Assembly: GCA_965261475.1 (NCBI GenBank)
Contig: OZ253454.1
Coordinates: 1,426,001-1,490,000 of the forward strand
From: G965261475 sp965261475 [NCBI: bacterium]
GTDB taxonomy: Bacteria; SAR324; XYD2-FULL-50-16
Direction of reading: 5' to 3'
DNA length: 64,000 nt
This document shows positions 9,764-19,369 of the stretch, piece by piece; the stretch's first letter is position 1; every line of letters begins with the position of its first letter. Position numbers and translations under genes: made by a program. The notes under the pieces were generated by a model. It saw only the letters and a list, made by a program, of their open reading frames with translations, did not search any database and had not been told where the DNA came from.

Positions 9764-11198
9764 TAAATACTTTCTACCTATTTTTTTTTTAATTTATTTT
9801 TTAATTTGGTATGTAGTTAGTTTTGGGCTCAACATTCATCCAGATTCCCTAGAATATTGGGTTTGGTCTCAAAACATAAGTTTAGGATACGCCAATAATT
9901 CGCCTATGATTGCCTACGGCATCAAAATTATGAATTTGCTTATCAAAAATAATATTTGGGCTATCAAAATTGGCGCAATCATTAACTCAGGGCTAGTGCT
10001 AATGGCTGCATATTGGTCTGCAAGAGGGTTTCTAAGTCAAAAAGAATCTCGGTTATACCTGCTCATACTAGGAGGTACTATCTATTATTCCTTATCCACT
10101 CAATTTTGGTCTATTGAACAACCTTATAATTTTTTTTGGTTTTTAACTCTTGGGTCATTAGCAAGATACATTAACACTAAACGAGTAAGGTGGTTGTTTG
10201 GTATGGGAGTATTTTTTGCTCTTGGCGTTTTATCTAAATATATCATTGGTCTTTTTGTAATTATTCTATTGTGCTGGATATTGTGGAATAAAGAGCACCG
10301 CTATCTTTTATGGAATCCTTATTTATGGCTATCGGGGTTACTGGTGATCACTATTTTAGCGCCACATCTTTATTGGAATTATCAAAGAGATTGGGTGACT
10401 TTCATTTTTCTGTTCCATAAAGGATTAAAACAAGGAATATTTTGGCATAATTTATGGCAAATACAAGTGTCTCATTTATTTTTTTATTCTATTTTTTTTT
10501 CTTTGCCCTCTTGGTGGGTGCTGATTAAACATAAGCAATTTAATTTTTTTGCCTCAAGCAAATTTTCGCTGATTTTGATCCACTCCATTATTCCAGTTGT
10601 CTTTTTTAGTTATAGCTCTCTCACAGGAAAAATAGCAGACCCTAACTGGATGGCAGCAAGCTATATTTCTGTATTCTTGTTACTAGCAAAATATTGTCAT
10701 CACTTAATCCAACAAGGTAAAAAATATTTCGTTATTTTGAGCTTTTCTTTTTCTTACATCGCTTTGATTAGTCTAACAATTTTTATCCTTTTATTTCAGC
10801 ACTACCAATTCTCTTTTGTACCCAAAACCATAGCTGGTAGATTAAACGAACCAAACGGATGGAAAGAATTTGCTTTATCTGTAGAAAAAGTTTTTCAAGA
10901 AAAAAATAAAAAACTTCCTCAATATTTAATTACTAAACACTTTCATACGGGCGCTGCAGTTTCTTTCTACCTCACAGGACAGCCTACAAACTATGTAACT
11001 CAAAGAGATGAAAGAGAGTTTGTTGACAAAAAAACTATCGCTCAAAATAGAGCCATCATACTTGTTCGCTCTCAGTTTCCAGAAGATATAGCAAAAATAC
11101 AAAAAATATTCCCTCAAAAATGGACCTACATGGGAGAAATTGCTGCAATCTTTAGAGGAAAAAAATTGCGAGCATTTCAAGTCTGGTTAAAAGACTGA
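9750..11198 (+). CDS. GT39/ArnT-like polyprenyl-phosphate sugar glycosyltransferase
   Basis: A polytopic membrane protein of 482 residues. The first loop has the acidic motif HPDSLEYWVWSQ, then SPMIAYGIKIM, matching the pattern of PMT/ArnT family enzymes (acidic pair near a WS motif, then a P-P-M/L-A-Y segment). About ten hydrophobic segments follow, with a soluble C-terminal part. These enzymes transfer sugars from undecaprenyl-phosphate carriers to lipid A, proteins or lipids on the periplasmic face. The lptF/G-like gene starts at its last base overlap, which suggests a role in LPS modification (inferred). Substrate unknown. Confidence 0.8.
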   Translation: MKLHSKYFLPIFFLIYFLIWYVVSFGLNIHPDSLEYWVWSQNISLGYANNSPMIAYGIKIMNLLIKNNIWAIKIGAIINSGLVLMAAYWSARGFLSQKESRLYLLILGGTIYYSLSTQFWSIEQPYNFFWFLTLGSLARYINTKRVRWLFGMGVFFALGVLSKYIIGLFVIILLCWILWNKEHRYLLWNPYLWLSGLLVITILAPHLYWNYQRDWVTFIFLFHKGLKQGIFWHNLWQIQVSHLFFYSIFFSLPSWWVLIKHKQFNFFASSKFSLILIHSIIPVVFFSYSSLTGKIADPNWMAASYISVFLLLAKYCHHLIQQGKKYFVILSFSFSYIALISLTIFILLFQHYQFSFVPKTIAGRLNEPNGWKEFALSVEKVFQEKNKKLPQYLITKHFHTGAAVSFYLTGQPTNYVTQRDEREFVDKKTIAQNRAIILVRSQFPEDIAKIQKIFPQKWTYMGEIAAIFRGKKLRAFQVWLKD

Positions 11199-12319
11199 TG
11201 CTTAAACTACTCAAAAATTATTTGCTAGCAAAATACCTACTCAAAAAAATAGAATTTTTGTTCTTTATCAGTCTTTGTTTTTTTTTACTATTTTTTTTAA
11301 TAAATGAAACTATCTTTACCCTGCTTTACTTCCAATATTTTCAAACAAACTCTCTTGTTTTAATTAAAATTATTATATTTTACTTACTAGGTAGTATAGA
11401 AACTCTTTTTAGTTTTTGTGCAATGTTAGCGATTTTGGTAACTACACAACAACTCTCTAGAGCATCAGAGCTTACCGCCTATTTTGCACAAGGAATTTCT
11501 ATAAATTTTATTTTTGCTTGTGTTTTACGTTTTACGGCTGTTTTGGGTATTTTTAGTTTTTTTATAGTTGCTTGGATGAGACCAATTTTTTTTGAGCAAA
11601 GAGAAAAACTCATAGCACAAATAGTCCATCAAGGAAAATTTAAATTTGCACCTGAAAAACTAAATTCTATCGGAGATTATATTTTTTACTTTAAAAAAAA
11701 AAAAGGTAATGACTTTTATAATATCCTAATTTTTAAAAGAACCAACCCTCTCAAAGGACAAATTATTTCCGCTAAAAAAGGTAATATAAAAAGTTCAATC
11801 GCAGAGAGCCTGTTTAGTTTTGAATTACAAGAAGGTCGTATTACCCTTTTACCTAGTCCAAAAAAGAATTATCAAATCACTAAATTTGCTAAACTAGCCT
11901 ATCCTATACAAATTGGCAACACCGTGCAATTAGCAAACATTGAAACTAGGGTAATTAAAAAACAACAAAGATATACACAATACACATTGCCTCAAATGTA
12001 CCAAAAAATCAAGGAATTACACAAGATAGACAAAGCAGAACAAGAATACTATTTTGTTCGTTTTATCTTTTTATTTACAAGAAGTTTGCATAATGCCGCT
12101 CTACCATTAGTGGGTTTAATGCTAGGTTTCTTTTACCCTAGATTGCGTAAAAAACAAATCTATCTCAAATTTTTTACTATTTACATTTTATACTACACTG
12201 TGGTAATTCAATTAGAGGAAGCTACTTTAAATGGGTTGATCTCTGTGTGGTGGAACTTCTTGCTTCCAGCACTAAGTGCTTACTTAGCCTACTATTGCTT
12301 TAAAAGCAAAGCCTATTAA
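11198..12319 (+). CDS. LptF/LptG family permease (LPS export)
   Basis: A 373-residue membrane protein with the LptF/G layout: N-terminal transmembrane helices (about 18-42, 60-85, 103-125), a large periplasmic beta-rich domain (about 130-270) and three C-terminal helices. The SRASELTAYFAQGIS coupling-helix motif near 88 is typical of this family, where it contacts the LptB ATPase. LptF or LptG cannot be separated here. The partner permease and LptB are not in the window. The gene contains an A12 run at 11693-11704 (residues KKKK). It overlaps the GT39-like stop by 1 bp. Confidence 0.8.
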   Translation: MLKLLKNYLLAKYLLKKIEFLFFISLCFFLLFFLINETIFTLLYFQYFQTNSLVLIKIIIFYLLGSIETLFSFCAMLAILVTTQQLSRASELTAYFAQGISINFIFACVLRFTAVLGIFSFFIVAWMRPIFFEQREKLIAQIVHQGKFKFAPEKLNSIGDYIFYFKKKKGNDFYNILIFKRTNPLKGQIISAKKGNIKSSIAESLFSFELQEGRITLLPSPKKNYQITKFAKLAYPIQIGNTVQLANIETRVIKKQQRYTQYTLPQMYQKIKELHKIDKAEQEYYFVRFIFLFTRSLHNAALPLVGLMLGFFYPRLRKKQIYLKFFTIYILYYTVVIQLEEATLNGLISVWWNFLLPALSAYLAYYCFKSKAY

Positions 12320-12328
12320 CCAAAAAAC

Positions 12329-13294
12329 ATGAAAAAAATTCTTGTTTTAGGGCAATTAGCTAAAGCAGGCATTGCCCTACTAGAAGCAAAAAAGAATATT
12401 GCTTGGGTGCAGTTATTAGGTGAAGATGCTCAAAACGAAGCAAAAATTTTAACTCATTTGAAGGAAACAAATGCTCTGTTAGTACGCACTCAAAATATTT
12501 TGCCAGAATGGATCAAGCAAGCAAAAAATTTAGAAATTGTTTCTAGGCACGGAGTAGGAGTTGATAACCTGCCTCTTAAAACTCTAAGTCAAAACAAAAT
12601 TCCTGTTTGTATTATTGAAGATATAAATTCTATTTCTGTAGCCGAGCATACTATTATGTTATTGCTGAGTTGTGCTAAACAACTTCGTTTCTACCAAACA
12701 AAAATGCAAAACCGAGCATGGCACATGAGAGACGAAGGGCGAAGTGTAGAGCTTTACAACAAAAATTTACTAATGATAGGTTGTGGTAGAGTAGGAGAAA
12801 AAATTTTAGAAAGACTCGCAGCATTTAAAATGCAAACAAAAATTTTTGATCCTCACAAAAAAACAAAAAATAACTACGCCCTCTTTGTAACAAACATAGA
12901 AGATGCTCTGAGCTCGGCAGATTTTGTGCTACTTTGTTGCCCAAAAACAAAGGAAACTATCAATATTTTAAATAAAAAAATGTTAAATTTATTAAAACCA
13001 CAAGCTATCTTAATCAACACAGCAAGAGGAGCTTTAGTAGACGAAAATGCTTTGTATGATTTATTACGGGCAAGAAAAATAGCTGCCGCAGGTTTTGATG
13101 TTTTTGCTACAGAGCCTATGCCAAAACAACATCCCTTGTTACTGCTAGATAATTTTATCGCTACGCCGCACATTGCGTCTAAAACAAAAGAATGCATAAA
13201 AAACACTTCTGTAAGTGCTGTAAACAATATATTGCGTTTTTGGCAAGGTGATTTAAACTACTCTTTGATTACAAATTCAGAGGTTTTAAAATAA
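12329..13294 (+). CDS. D-isomer-specific 2-hydroxyacid dehydrogenase
   Basis: An NAD(P)-dependent oxidoreductase of 321 residues. The Rossmann motif GCGRVGEKI is near 151; catalytic residues appear in NTARGALVDE (Arg, about 230), VFATEP (Glu, about 259) and TPHIAS (His, about 277). SRHGVGVDN near 71 is the substrate-loop motif of phosphoglycerate or related dehydrogenases. It lacks the C-terminal ACT domain of long SerA, so the substrate (3-phosphoglycerate, glyoxylate, hydroxypyruvate or another 2-hydroxyacid) is open. It is 9 bp after the Lpt-like gene. Confidence 0.88.
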   Translation: MKKILVLGQLAKAGIALLEAKKNIAWVQLLGEDAQNEAKILTHLKETNALLVRTQNILPEWIKQAKNLEIVSRHGVGVDNLPLKTLSQNKIPVCIIEDINSISVAEHTIMLLLSCAKQLRFYQTKMQNRAWHMRDEGRSVELYNKNLLMIGCGRVGEKILERLAAFKMQTKIFDPHKKTKNNYALFVTNIEDALSSADFVLLCCPKTKETINILNKKMLNLLKPQAILINTARGALVDENALYDLLRARKIAAAGFDVFATEPMPKQHPLLLLDNFIATPHIASKTKECIKNTSVSAVNNILRFWQGDLNYSLITNSEVLK

Positions 13295-13421
13295 ATGCTT
13301 TGTTTTATTTTGAGCGTTACGGCTATGATCTAAACAATTATTAGTCAATAATTATCTACAAGCAACTTAAGCAGTATTTTGCACAATACCAATCGTCAAA
13401 ATTATCACTTTTTAACAAATT

Positions 13422-14204
13422 ATGACTAGTTTAGTTGGAGATTCTAACATCTTTACCCTCTATCAAGAACTCGCAGGCAAAGATTTATTTTATCAAGATT
13501 TATTAAAAGAAAAAGAAATATTAACCAATCTATACTACCACTTAATTAGAGATGGGGCGCAAGCTCTGCGCATTCCTTCAATACACTGTTACAAAATAGA
13601 GTTAGAAAAACAAAAGCTCTACCACCAAATAGAGCAAATATTAGGTTTACTTGTTTCTAGCGCTAAACAGGCAATAAAAAGAACAGGAGCTGATATTCTA
13701 ATACTAGGTGTTATCAGTTACAGCTCGCTTGTCAAAGGAGAAAATTTTTGGAAGGAAATGCACAAAAATATCTCAGAAACAGTAATTTATTTATCAGATT
13801 TTGGCATAGACGCAATTTTTATTGAAGGTATTACAAACTGGAAAATAATGAAAAAAACACTAGATATAGTAGAAGAGCAATGCCCGCATCCTATTGCTCC
13901 TTTTTTTGCTTTGCAAAACTTTAAGAAAGGAGAACTAGAAAATTATCTCACAATCTACAAAAAACTACATTTAGAGATGCTAGGAATAGAAATAGAGCCT
14001 AGAGATTTTATCCAAAACAAGCAAAAAATTAGTTTGCTAGAGCAAAACCAACAAATAGGTTTCTTATTAAATAATTGCAATTCTACTGCAAGCATAAATT
14101 TAGCGACTAACTTTTTTAAAAAAATCAAACCTCTAGCCTTATTTGGAGGCAATCAAATCAAAAGAAAATGGTGGAATAATTTTTGCCAAAAATATTTTGG
14201 ATAA
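13422..14204 (+). CDS. Degenerate homocysteine S-methyltransferase-like protein (uncertain)
   Basis: A 260-residue protein with no sure identification. Its spacing resembles the Hcy-methyltransferase TIM barrel: an N-terminal G-D then L-A-G block, LIRDGAQALRIPSIH (compare the family's E-A-G-A-D-x-I-x-T-N-T-F), a GADILILGVISY strand near 89, and LSDFGIDAIFIEGITNW near 124-140 (compare G-V-D-L-I-L-V-E-T). The family's zinc site is one Cys after strand 6 plus a Cys pair in GGCC. Here the first Cys survives (LLNNC, 219), but the pair is replaced by GGNQ (about 242-245). If the homology is right, the enzyme has lost its zinc site and does something else. It ends the plus-strand run. Confidence 0.45.
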   Translation: MTSLVGDSNIFTLYQELAGKDLFYQDLLKEKEILTNLYYHLIRDGAQALRIPSIHCYKIELEKQKLYHQIEQILGLLVSSAKQAIKRTGADILILGVISYSSLVKGENFWKEMHKNISETVIYLSDFGIDAIFIEGITNWKIMKKTLDIVEEQCPHPIAPFFALQNFKKGELENYLTIYKKLHLEMLGIEIEPRDFIQNKQKISLLEQNQQIGFLLNNCNSTASINLATNFFKKIKPLALFGGNQIKRKWWNNFCQKYFG

Positions 14205-14211
14205 TGTTTAT

Positions 14212-14793
14212 TTAAAATCCGTAAGCAAATTTGAGATAGATAGAATTGATATCAAAGCCTGAAATAAAGTTGAGGCTATCCTTTTGGGACTCAGAAATTT
14301 TAACCTCATTAGTAGCAAAGTTTAAATACACAAAACCCGTTTCAAAATAAAAACCTTGATGTACGGAGGTAATTTTATAACCAAAATCAAACATATAAGA
14401 GCTACCAAAAAATTTTCCTCCGCTAGCAAAAGTAGTAGTACCAGAGCCTTGCCCTAACCCTACAAAAAAACCAGAATAATGCACATAGTCTACAGAGATA
14501 AGGAGTGCTGAGATATCTGTTTTTGAAACATCTGTAGTCCAAGAAAAGTAAGAAATAGCCAATCTCCAATCCACAAAATTATACCCTGCGCGGATATTGA
14601 GCCCATTAGCAGACTCAGCCCCTCGAAAATCATCGGTAACATCTATAGAGCTATCTGCGTGACTAAAATCTTGACCTACCCTGGCACCTAACGAAAATCC
14701 ACTATCTATAAAATAACCGGTTTTTAACTGAGCAAACAATGCACTAGGAAAAACCAATAAAACCAACAAAATTACAATACATTTTTTCATCAT
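14212..14793 (-). CDS. Small outer-membrane beta-barrel protein
   Basis: The start at 14793 (Met-Met-Lys-Lys) gives a clean signal peptide ending in ALFAQ; a longer frame to 14814 adds seven residues before it. The mature part (about 170 residues) alternates hydrophobic and polar residues in many short strands rich in Gly, Tyr, Phe and Ser. It ends in Phe (FAYGF), the usual OMP C-terminal aromatic recognised by the BAM complex. The size suggests an eight-stranded barrel. Function unknown. It converges on the plus-strand gene ending at 14204 with only 7 bp between. Confidence 0.7.
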   Translation of the reverse strand: MMKKCIVILLVLLVFPSALFAQLKTGYFIDSGFSLGARVGQDFSHADSSIDVTDDFRGAESANGLNIRAGYNFVDWRLAISYFSWTTDVSKTDISALLISVDYVHYSGFFVGLGQGSGTTTFASGGKFFGSSYMFDFGYKITSVHQGFYFETGFVYLNFATNEVKISESQKDSLNFISGFDINSIYLKFAYGF

Positions 14794-14909
14794 ACTTATT
14801 ATTAAACTACACATAAAACCAATACAAACCCTATGCCAAAATACTTAAATTAAGTAAAATTAAATGCAAATAAAAAGAGATTTATATCAATGCCAACCAA
14901 TAGTAATAA

Positions 14910-14929
14910 CTACAACAACCTTGTTGTAG
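14910..14929. other. Short perfect inverted repeat between crcB and OMP gene
   Basis: Nine-base arms (CTACAACAA / TTGTTGTAG) flank CC. It lies 12 bp after the crcB stop and about 115 bp before the OMP start on the same strand. The 2-nt loop is short for an RNA hairpin and no T run follows, so it is a weak terminator candidate or a protein-binding palindrome for the OMP gene. Confidence 0.3.
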
Positions 14930-14940
14930 CTGTATATTTT

Positions 14941-15342
14941 TTATTGTACAACACTAAAAACAAGTCTAGTTAAAAAAATTGCTAAAATCACAGCAAATAT
15001 AGTCAAGCTAAAATTTAGTAAAATATTACTAAAGGCAAGTAAATAATTTGTTTTTTGCAAAAGCTGCAGAGTTTCTAAAGAAAAAGTAGAAAAAGTAGTG
15101 AGTGAACCTGTAAAACCTACAACAAGCAATAAGCGCCAAGTTTCATTTACAAAATGTCTATCTACAAAAAGCACAAAAATAACACCGAGCAAAGCCGAGC
15201 CTAAAAAATTAGCAAAAAAAGTAGCAAATGGAAAATCGTTTGCTAAAACTTGTTTGGTAATCAAAAGAATCAAATAGCGAGTTACAGCACCCAAAGCTCC
15301 GCCGCAAGCGATAGCTAGAATAGCAATAAAACTTGTTGGCAT
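14941..15342 (-). CDS. crcB: Fluoride ion channel CrcB/Fluc
   Basis: A membrane protein of 133 residues that dimerises to export fluoride. It has four hydrophobic helices, the N-terminal GGALGAVTRY motif (14-23), ANFLGSALLG (about 45) and the ion-site motif GFTGSLTTFSTFS (about 77-89). It is 4 bp after dinB, so probably co-transcribed with it. No fluoride riboswitch is visible. Confidence 0.93.
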   Translation of the reverse strand: MPTSFIAILAIACGGALGAVTRYLILLITKQVLANDFPFATFFANFLGSALLGVIFVLFVDRHFVNETWRLLLVVGFTGSLTTFSTFSLETLQLLQKTNYLLAFSNILLNFSLTIFAVILAIFLTRLVFSVVQ

Positions 15343-15346
15343 TTTT

Positions 15347-16372
15347 TTAAAAGTTAGACAAGCCTATTCCTAGCAATCTTACTTTTTGCACTTCTATTTC
15401 AGTTTTTCCAACAAGCTGAGATACCACCTCCAAGATTGTCTTTAGATTAGTATAGCCCTTACTCATAGTAAAGCTACGAGTTATCACTCTAAAATTACTA
15501 TATTTCACTTTTAGCGTTAAAGTTTTGGCTAAAACAGAGTACTCTGCTTGAAGATCAAAAACCCTGCTAGCTAGCTTTTCTAAAGCAGGTAACATGTCAC
15601 TCAAATATAGCAAGTCTTGAACAAAAGTTATTTCCTTACTCACAGACTTTCTTACTCTTGTAGAGAGTACAGGGCGTAAATCAATGGCTTTTGCTGCGTT
15701 ATACAAATAATCAGCAAATTTTCCAAAATTATTTTTTAAAAATTCCAAAGATTGTCTTCGTAAATCCTCCCCAGTGTAAATTTTGAGCTTGTGCATTTTT
15801 TGCTCTGTAGCAGGACCTATGCCGTAAAATTGACGAATCTTTAAACTACTCACAAATTCTTGCCCTGCTTCTGGTAGCACTACCGTCAAACCATTAGGTT
15901 TTTGATAATCAGAAGCAATTTTTGCTAAAAACTTGTTGAAAGATACCCCCGCAGAAGCAGTAAGTTTGACCTGAGCTAAAATTTTGTCCTTAATCTCCTC
16001 TGCAATCCAAGTAGCAGAGCCAAAACATTTTTGAGAGCCTGTCACATCTAGGTAAGCCTCATCTAAAGATAAAGGCTCTACTAAATTACTGTAAGAATAA
16101 AAAATTTCTCTAATCTGCTTTGAAGCTTCCCGGTAACTAGCAAAACGCGGCTTTACAAATACCGCCTGCGGACAAAGTTTGTAGGCTCTGCTAGCTGCCA
16201 TCGCAGAATGAATGCCATACTTCCTAGCCTCGTAGCTACAAGTAGCAACAACGCCTCTTTGTTTGGGGTTGCCGCATACAACTACAGGTCTGCCACGGTA
16301 TTCAGGAAAATCTCTTTGCTCTACCGCTGCATAAAAGGCATCCATATCAATATGGATAATTTTTCGTTGCAT
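15347..16372 (-). CDS. dinB: DNA polymerase IV (translesion Y-family polymerase)
   Basis: A 341-residue Y-family polymerase. It starts at ATG 16372 with HIDMDAFYAAVEQRD, holding the first catalytic Asp. The palm motif SLDEAYLDVT (about 100-109) gives the D-E pair, and a helix-hairpin-helix segment near 180 includes FYGIGPATEQK. The reading frame stays open upstream through tRNA-Leu, giving a false 36-residue N-terminal extension (MAELVDAQDLKS...) that is translated tRNA. I reject it and use 16372. It is followed after 4 bp by crcB. No LexA box was recognised in the short upstream region. Confidence 0.95.
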   Translation of the reverse strand: MQRKIIHIDMDAFYAAVEQRDFPEYRGRPVVVCGNPKQRGVVATCSYEARKYGIHSAMAASRAYKLCPQAVFVKPRFASYREASKQIREIFYSYSNLVEPLSLDEAYLDVTGSQKCFGSATWIAEEIKDKILAQVKLTASAGVSFNKFLAKIASDYQKPNGLTVVLPEAGQEFVSSLKIRQFYGIGPATEQKMHKLKIYTGEDLRRQSLEFLKNNFGKFADYLYNAAKAIDLRPVLSTRVRKSVSKEITFVQDLLYLSDMLPALEKLASRVFDLQAEYSVLAKTLTLKVKYSNFRVITRSFTMSKGYTNLKTILEVVSQLVGKTEIEVQKVRLLGIGLSNF

Positions 16373-16402
16373 TTTCTCTACAAACAAGAAAGGTATGCAA
16401 AT

Positions 16403-16486
16403 GCCCGAGGCCAGACTTGAACTGGCACACCCAAATTGGGCGCAAGATTTTAAGTCTTGTGCGTCTACCAATTCCGCCACTCGGGC
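16403..16486 (-). tRNA. tRNA-Leu (anticodon UAA)
   Basis: The minus strand folds as an 84-nt class II tRNA. The acceptor stem GCCCGAG pairs with CTCGGGC, the D-arm GGCGGAATTGGTAGACGC is typical of leucine tRNA, and the anticodon loop is CTTAAAA (anticodon TAA). A long variable arm (GCCCAAATTGGGT) and GTTCAAGTC in the T loop complete it. CCA is not encoded after the acceptor stem. It lies 30 bp upstream of the dinB start and 49 bp from the stop of the restriction gene. Confidence 0.97.
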
Positions 16487-16535
16487 TTAAGCAGTATTAG
16501 TGTAAATTATATTCTAACATACTTCAAGAACAAAG

Positions 16536-19361
16536 TTATTGCAAAAAACTCAAACCTTCCCCATCAAACCAGTATTTCTGATAGCCTTCACTAACTTTGT
16601 TTTTGTTATCTGTAACCAACCTTAAGTCAAAACTAACCTGAAAACAACCATTGTAATCAAATATTTTTGGCTTGCCATTTACTTCAAATAGTTTTATAAA
16701 CCCATCTACCTTATGCTCGTAATCCGTATGAGAAGTGCCTTTAGGATCTACAAAAACAATCTTGTAATGCTTGTCTTTATTAATCCAAAAGATAAAATCT
16801 GAGTAAAACTTGCGATAGCTGTTACTTTTTTTGCAGTAGTATGGAATATAAAATTGATCTAAACTCTCGTCTACTTTAGAAAACATCCACTTCTTTGATA
16901 GCGTTTCATTATTAGCAATGTGTTGTTGTAAAACCTCAATAAACTTTACTTCACTTTCTGTTTTTATAACATGCCGAATATAATTTGCTCTTTTAGCATA
17001 TATCAGCGGTAGGTAGTAATGATTAGCAAAATATTGCATAAATATCTTACTATTATTTTTTTCAAAGACTTCGCTATCTGAAGAATTTAATTTTGTTAAT
17101 ATTTCCTCTTTAGTAATTTTGTTATCTAGAAGCAATTTAGCAATATCTTTGTTATCCATCTTTGTCGTATTACCTTTAGTTTTTTTGATTTTAGCTTGTA
17201 GAGATTTTTGCTCCTCTTTGCTTAAGTCAAAAACTTTGATATGTTTGAAATGAATAATTTGCTCTTCAAGCTTAGTGATCTTCTCTACAACCCTATGATT
17301 AACGGATAAATGAGTGATAATTTTTTGTAATAAAGCAGAGAAATTGTAGTAATTATTTTCTGAGTTTGTGCGAAAAAAATCGTTTTTATTGTTTATGCGT
17401 GTTTGTAAACAATCATAATACTTTGAAGACAAACCTGTTTTTAATAAAAAAGTGTTTTTTGTAAAACATGAAAAATAAGCAAGAAAATTATTCTTACTCT
17501 CATCTGAGATATAAAAAACTGCGTCTGTTTTGGTACTTACTTTTTTGTAGCAAGGTATCAATAAATCAAATATAATTTGAGAGTTTTTACTCAATGCTAA
17601 ATCAAAGCTATCAATAATTTTATGTTCTGCTACCGTTTCAATAATAGCTTTTACAGAAGATTGATCTGTAGCATATACAAAAAGAGTTTCTAATAATTTA
17701 TTTTTTCCTGCACGCACTCTGTCGTTTGCCTTTGGTTCAATACGAATCCCTCTTCCTATAGCTTGTAAGACAAATTTTTTAGCATTTCCTTTTCCTATAT
17801 TTATCAAGTTTAAAACATTAGGGCGATTAGAGTCCCAACCCTCATAAAAACTCCTACTACCTATCAACAACAAAATATCTTGACTTTGATTGATGTTTTT
17901 AAAAAAATTCTTGTTATCATAATTTGGATTGGTAAAATATCCTGCTAAATTGTCTTTTTGGAATTTTTTGGCATCTCCTATTTTAATAAGAGCAAAAGGT
18001 CTATCTGTTGTCTCTAGTTTTAGGGCTAGCTCTTTTCCTACTTGCCCTTCTATTATCTCTATTCTCCCTTTTTGTTTAGAATGAAAAATATACTTCCGTA
18101 AATCTTCTATCTGTATACTGGATACTTTAGAGGTTAAATCTAATTCTTCTTCCCCAAAAACAAATTTCCTATTCTTATAATGCTCATCTGCTAGCTCTTC
18201 TTTTACCTGTTCAAACAATTTTAGATCTAGCTCACCGCTAGCAATTTCTACAAGTTTTTGAAAAAACAAAAGTAAATCAGAATCTTCGGTATTTACAGTA
18301 TGCACTAGCGTCATCAAAAGCGGCATATGATAAGTATATTTTTTATCTTGAGTTTTTGATTTACTAACCCAAACAAAGGTTAGCAAAGATTTTAAAAGTT
18401 GTTTTTGCTTACTGCGCTCATCAATTTCATCCTTGCTTTTGTTAAAATCAAAATGAAAGCGACTTAAATAAATATTTTTACCATAACCTGCACTAATAAA
18501 TTTTGATAAATTAAAGTTAAAGCAAGTAGTAGCAAAATCTATAGCTTCGCTGAAGGTAGCAGAAAAATTGAAAGCAAAACCGTTTCTACTTAACACTGAA
18601 ACATAATTTTGCATTTTAGAATTTTGTTTTTCTCCTCTGTGGGCTTCGTCTAAAAAAAGATACCACTTTCCTTCATTCTCGTAACTTTTAAAATCTAAAA
18701 TAGTTTCTTTTCTTTCTGCTCGTAATAAATCACTGCGGTAATAATAAACCTTGATACCAGAAAATAATTCTCCTTGTCTTTGATCTTTGTCGTAGTCTTT
18801 CAGATTAACCAATTCTATTTTTTTTTCTCTACTAAGGTTAAACTCCATTACTTCTTTACAAAACTGCTCTATTAAATCTTGTCTTGGTAGTAGTAGCATA
18901 ATTGCTCTTTTATCAATTAGCTTTTGCTCTTGTAGGTGATTTAATAATTCTATGGTTTTTATAAGCACTAAAGATTTCCCACTACCCGTTGCCATCCAAA
19001 AACAAGCACGATTAAAAAAATTACTTGCTAAAATTTGATTGTTGTAAACAGGATAATAGTCTTTAAAAAATTTAAACCTTGCAGGATCTAGTTTTTTAGT
19101 GATACAAAAAATACTTTCGTCCATTCCTTTTTGAATGCAGTCATCGTACAAAATTTCTTTACCAGTTAACTCACCATCTTTTTTATAGTAACGATAAAGT
19201 AATTTTGTAAGATTACGAAGTGCTTGCTTTTGGTAGTCAAAAAGCTTTTTCTTCTCAGAAAAATAGGCAAGCTTAGGCAAGTGCCAAGCTGCTAGTTCAT
19301 TGTAATTGAGCTGAGAGATAGCATTTGCTAAATAGGTTTGTATCTGTTTGTTTTGTGGCAT
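16536..19361 (-). CDS. Type III restriction enzyme, Res subunit (helicase-nuclease)
   Basis: A 941-residue DEAD-like helicase with a C-terminal nuclease, acting with Mod to cut DNA after ATP-driven communication between unmethylated sites. Walker A is ATGSGKS (124-130), motif II is DEAH (238-241) and motif III is FSAT near 268. Motif VI-like GRGIR is near 535. The C-terminal PD-(D/E)xK-like block IVFVDPKGTSH is near 880. It starts 8 bp after mod, forming one operon. The coding frame is intact, so the system is probably active. Confidence 0.92.
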   Translation of the reverse strand: MPQNKQIQTYLANAISQLNYNELAAWHLPKLAYFSEKKKLFDYQKQALRNLTKLLYRYYKKDGELTGKEILYDDCIQKGMDESIFCITKKLDPARFKFFKDYYPVYNNQILASNFFNRACFWMATGSGKSLVLIKTIELLNHLQEQKLIDKRAIMLLLPRQDLIEQFCKEVMEFNLSREKKIELVNLKDYDKDQRQGELFSGIKVYYYRSDLLRAERKETILDFKSYENEGKWYLFLDEAHRGEKQNSKMQNYVSVLSRNGFAFNFSATFSEAIDFATTCFNFNLSKFISAGYGKNIYLSRFHFDFNKSKDEIDERSKQKQLLKSLLTFVWVSKSKTQDKKYTYHMPLLMTLVHTVNTEDSDLLLFFQKLVEIASGELDLKLFEQVKEELADEHYKNRKFVFGEEELDLTSKVSSIQIEDLRKYIFHSKQKGRIEIIEGQVGKELALKLETTDRPFALIKIGDAKKFQKDNLAGYFTNPNYDNKNFFKNINQSQDILLLIGSRSFYEGWDSNRPNVLNLINIGKGNAKKFVLQAIGRGIRIEPKANDRVRAGKNKLLETLFVYATDQSSVKAIIETVAEHKIIDSFDLALSKNSQIIFDLLIPCYKKVSTKTDAVFYISDESKNNFLAYFSCFTKNTFLLKTGLSSKYYDCLQTRINNKNDFFRTNSENNYYNFSALLQKIITHLSVNHRVVEKITKLEEQIIHFKHIKVFDLSKEEQKSLQAKIKKTKGNTTKMDNKDIAKLLLDNKITKEEILTKLNSSDSEVFEKNNSKIFMQYFANHYYLPLIYAKRANYIRHVIKTESEVKFIEVLQQHIANNETLSKKWMFSKVDESLDQFYIPYYCKKSNSYRKFYSDFIFWINKDKHYKIVFVDPKGTSHTDYEHKVDGFIKLFEVNGKPKIFDYNGCFQVSFDLRLVTDNKNKVSEGYQKYWFDGEGLSFLQ

Positions 19362-19369
19362 TGTTTATT

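Noticed and set aside
16373-16480. N-terminal extension of the dinB frame across tRNA-Leu (MAELVDAQDLKS...)
   Set aside because: It is the tRNA gene read as protein, a known artefact; the real DinB start is ATG 16372.
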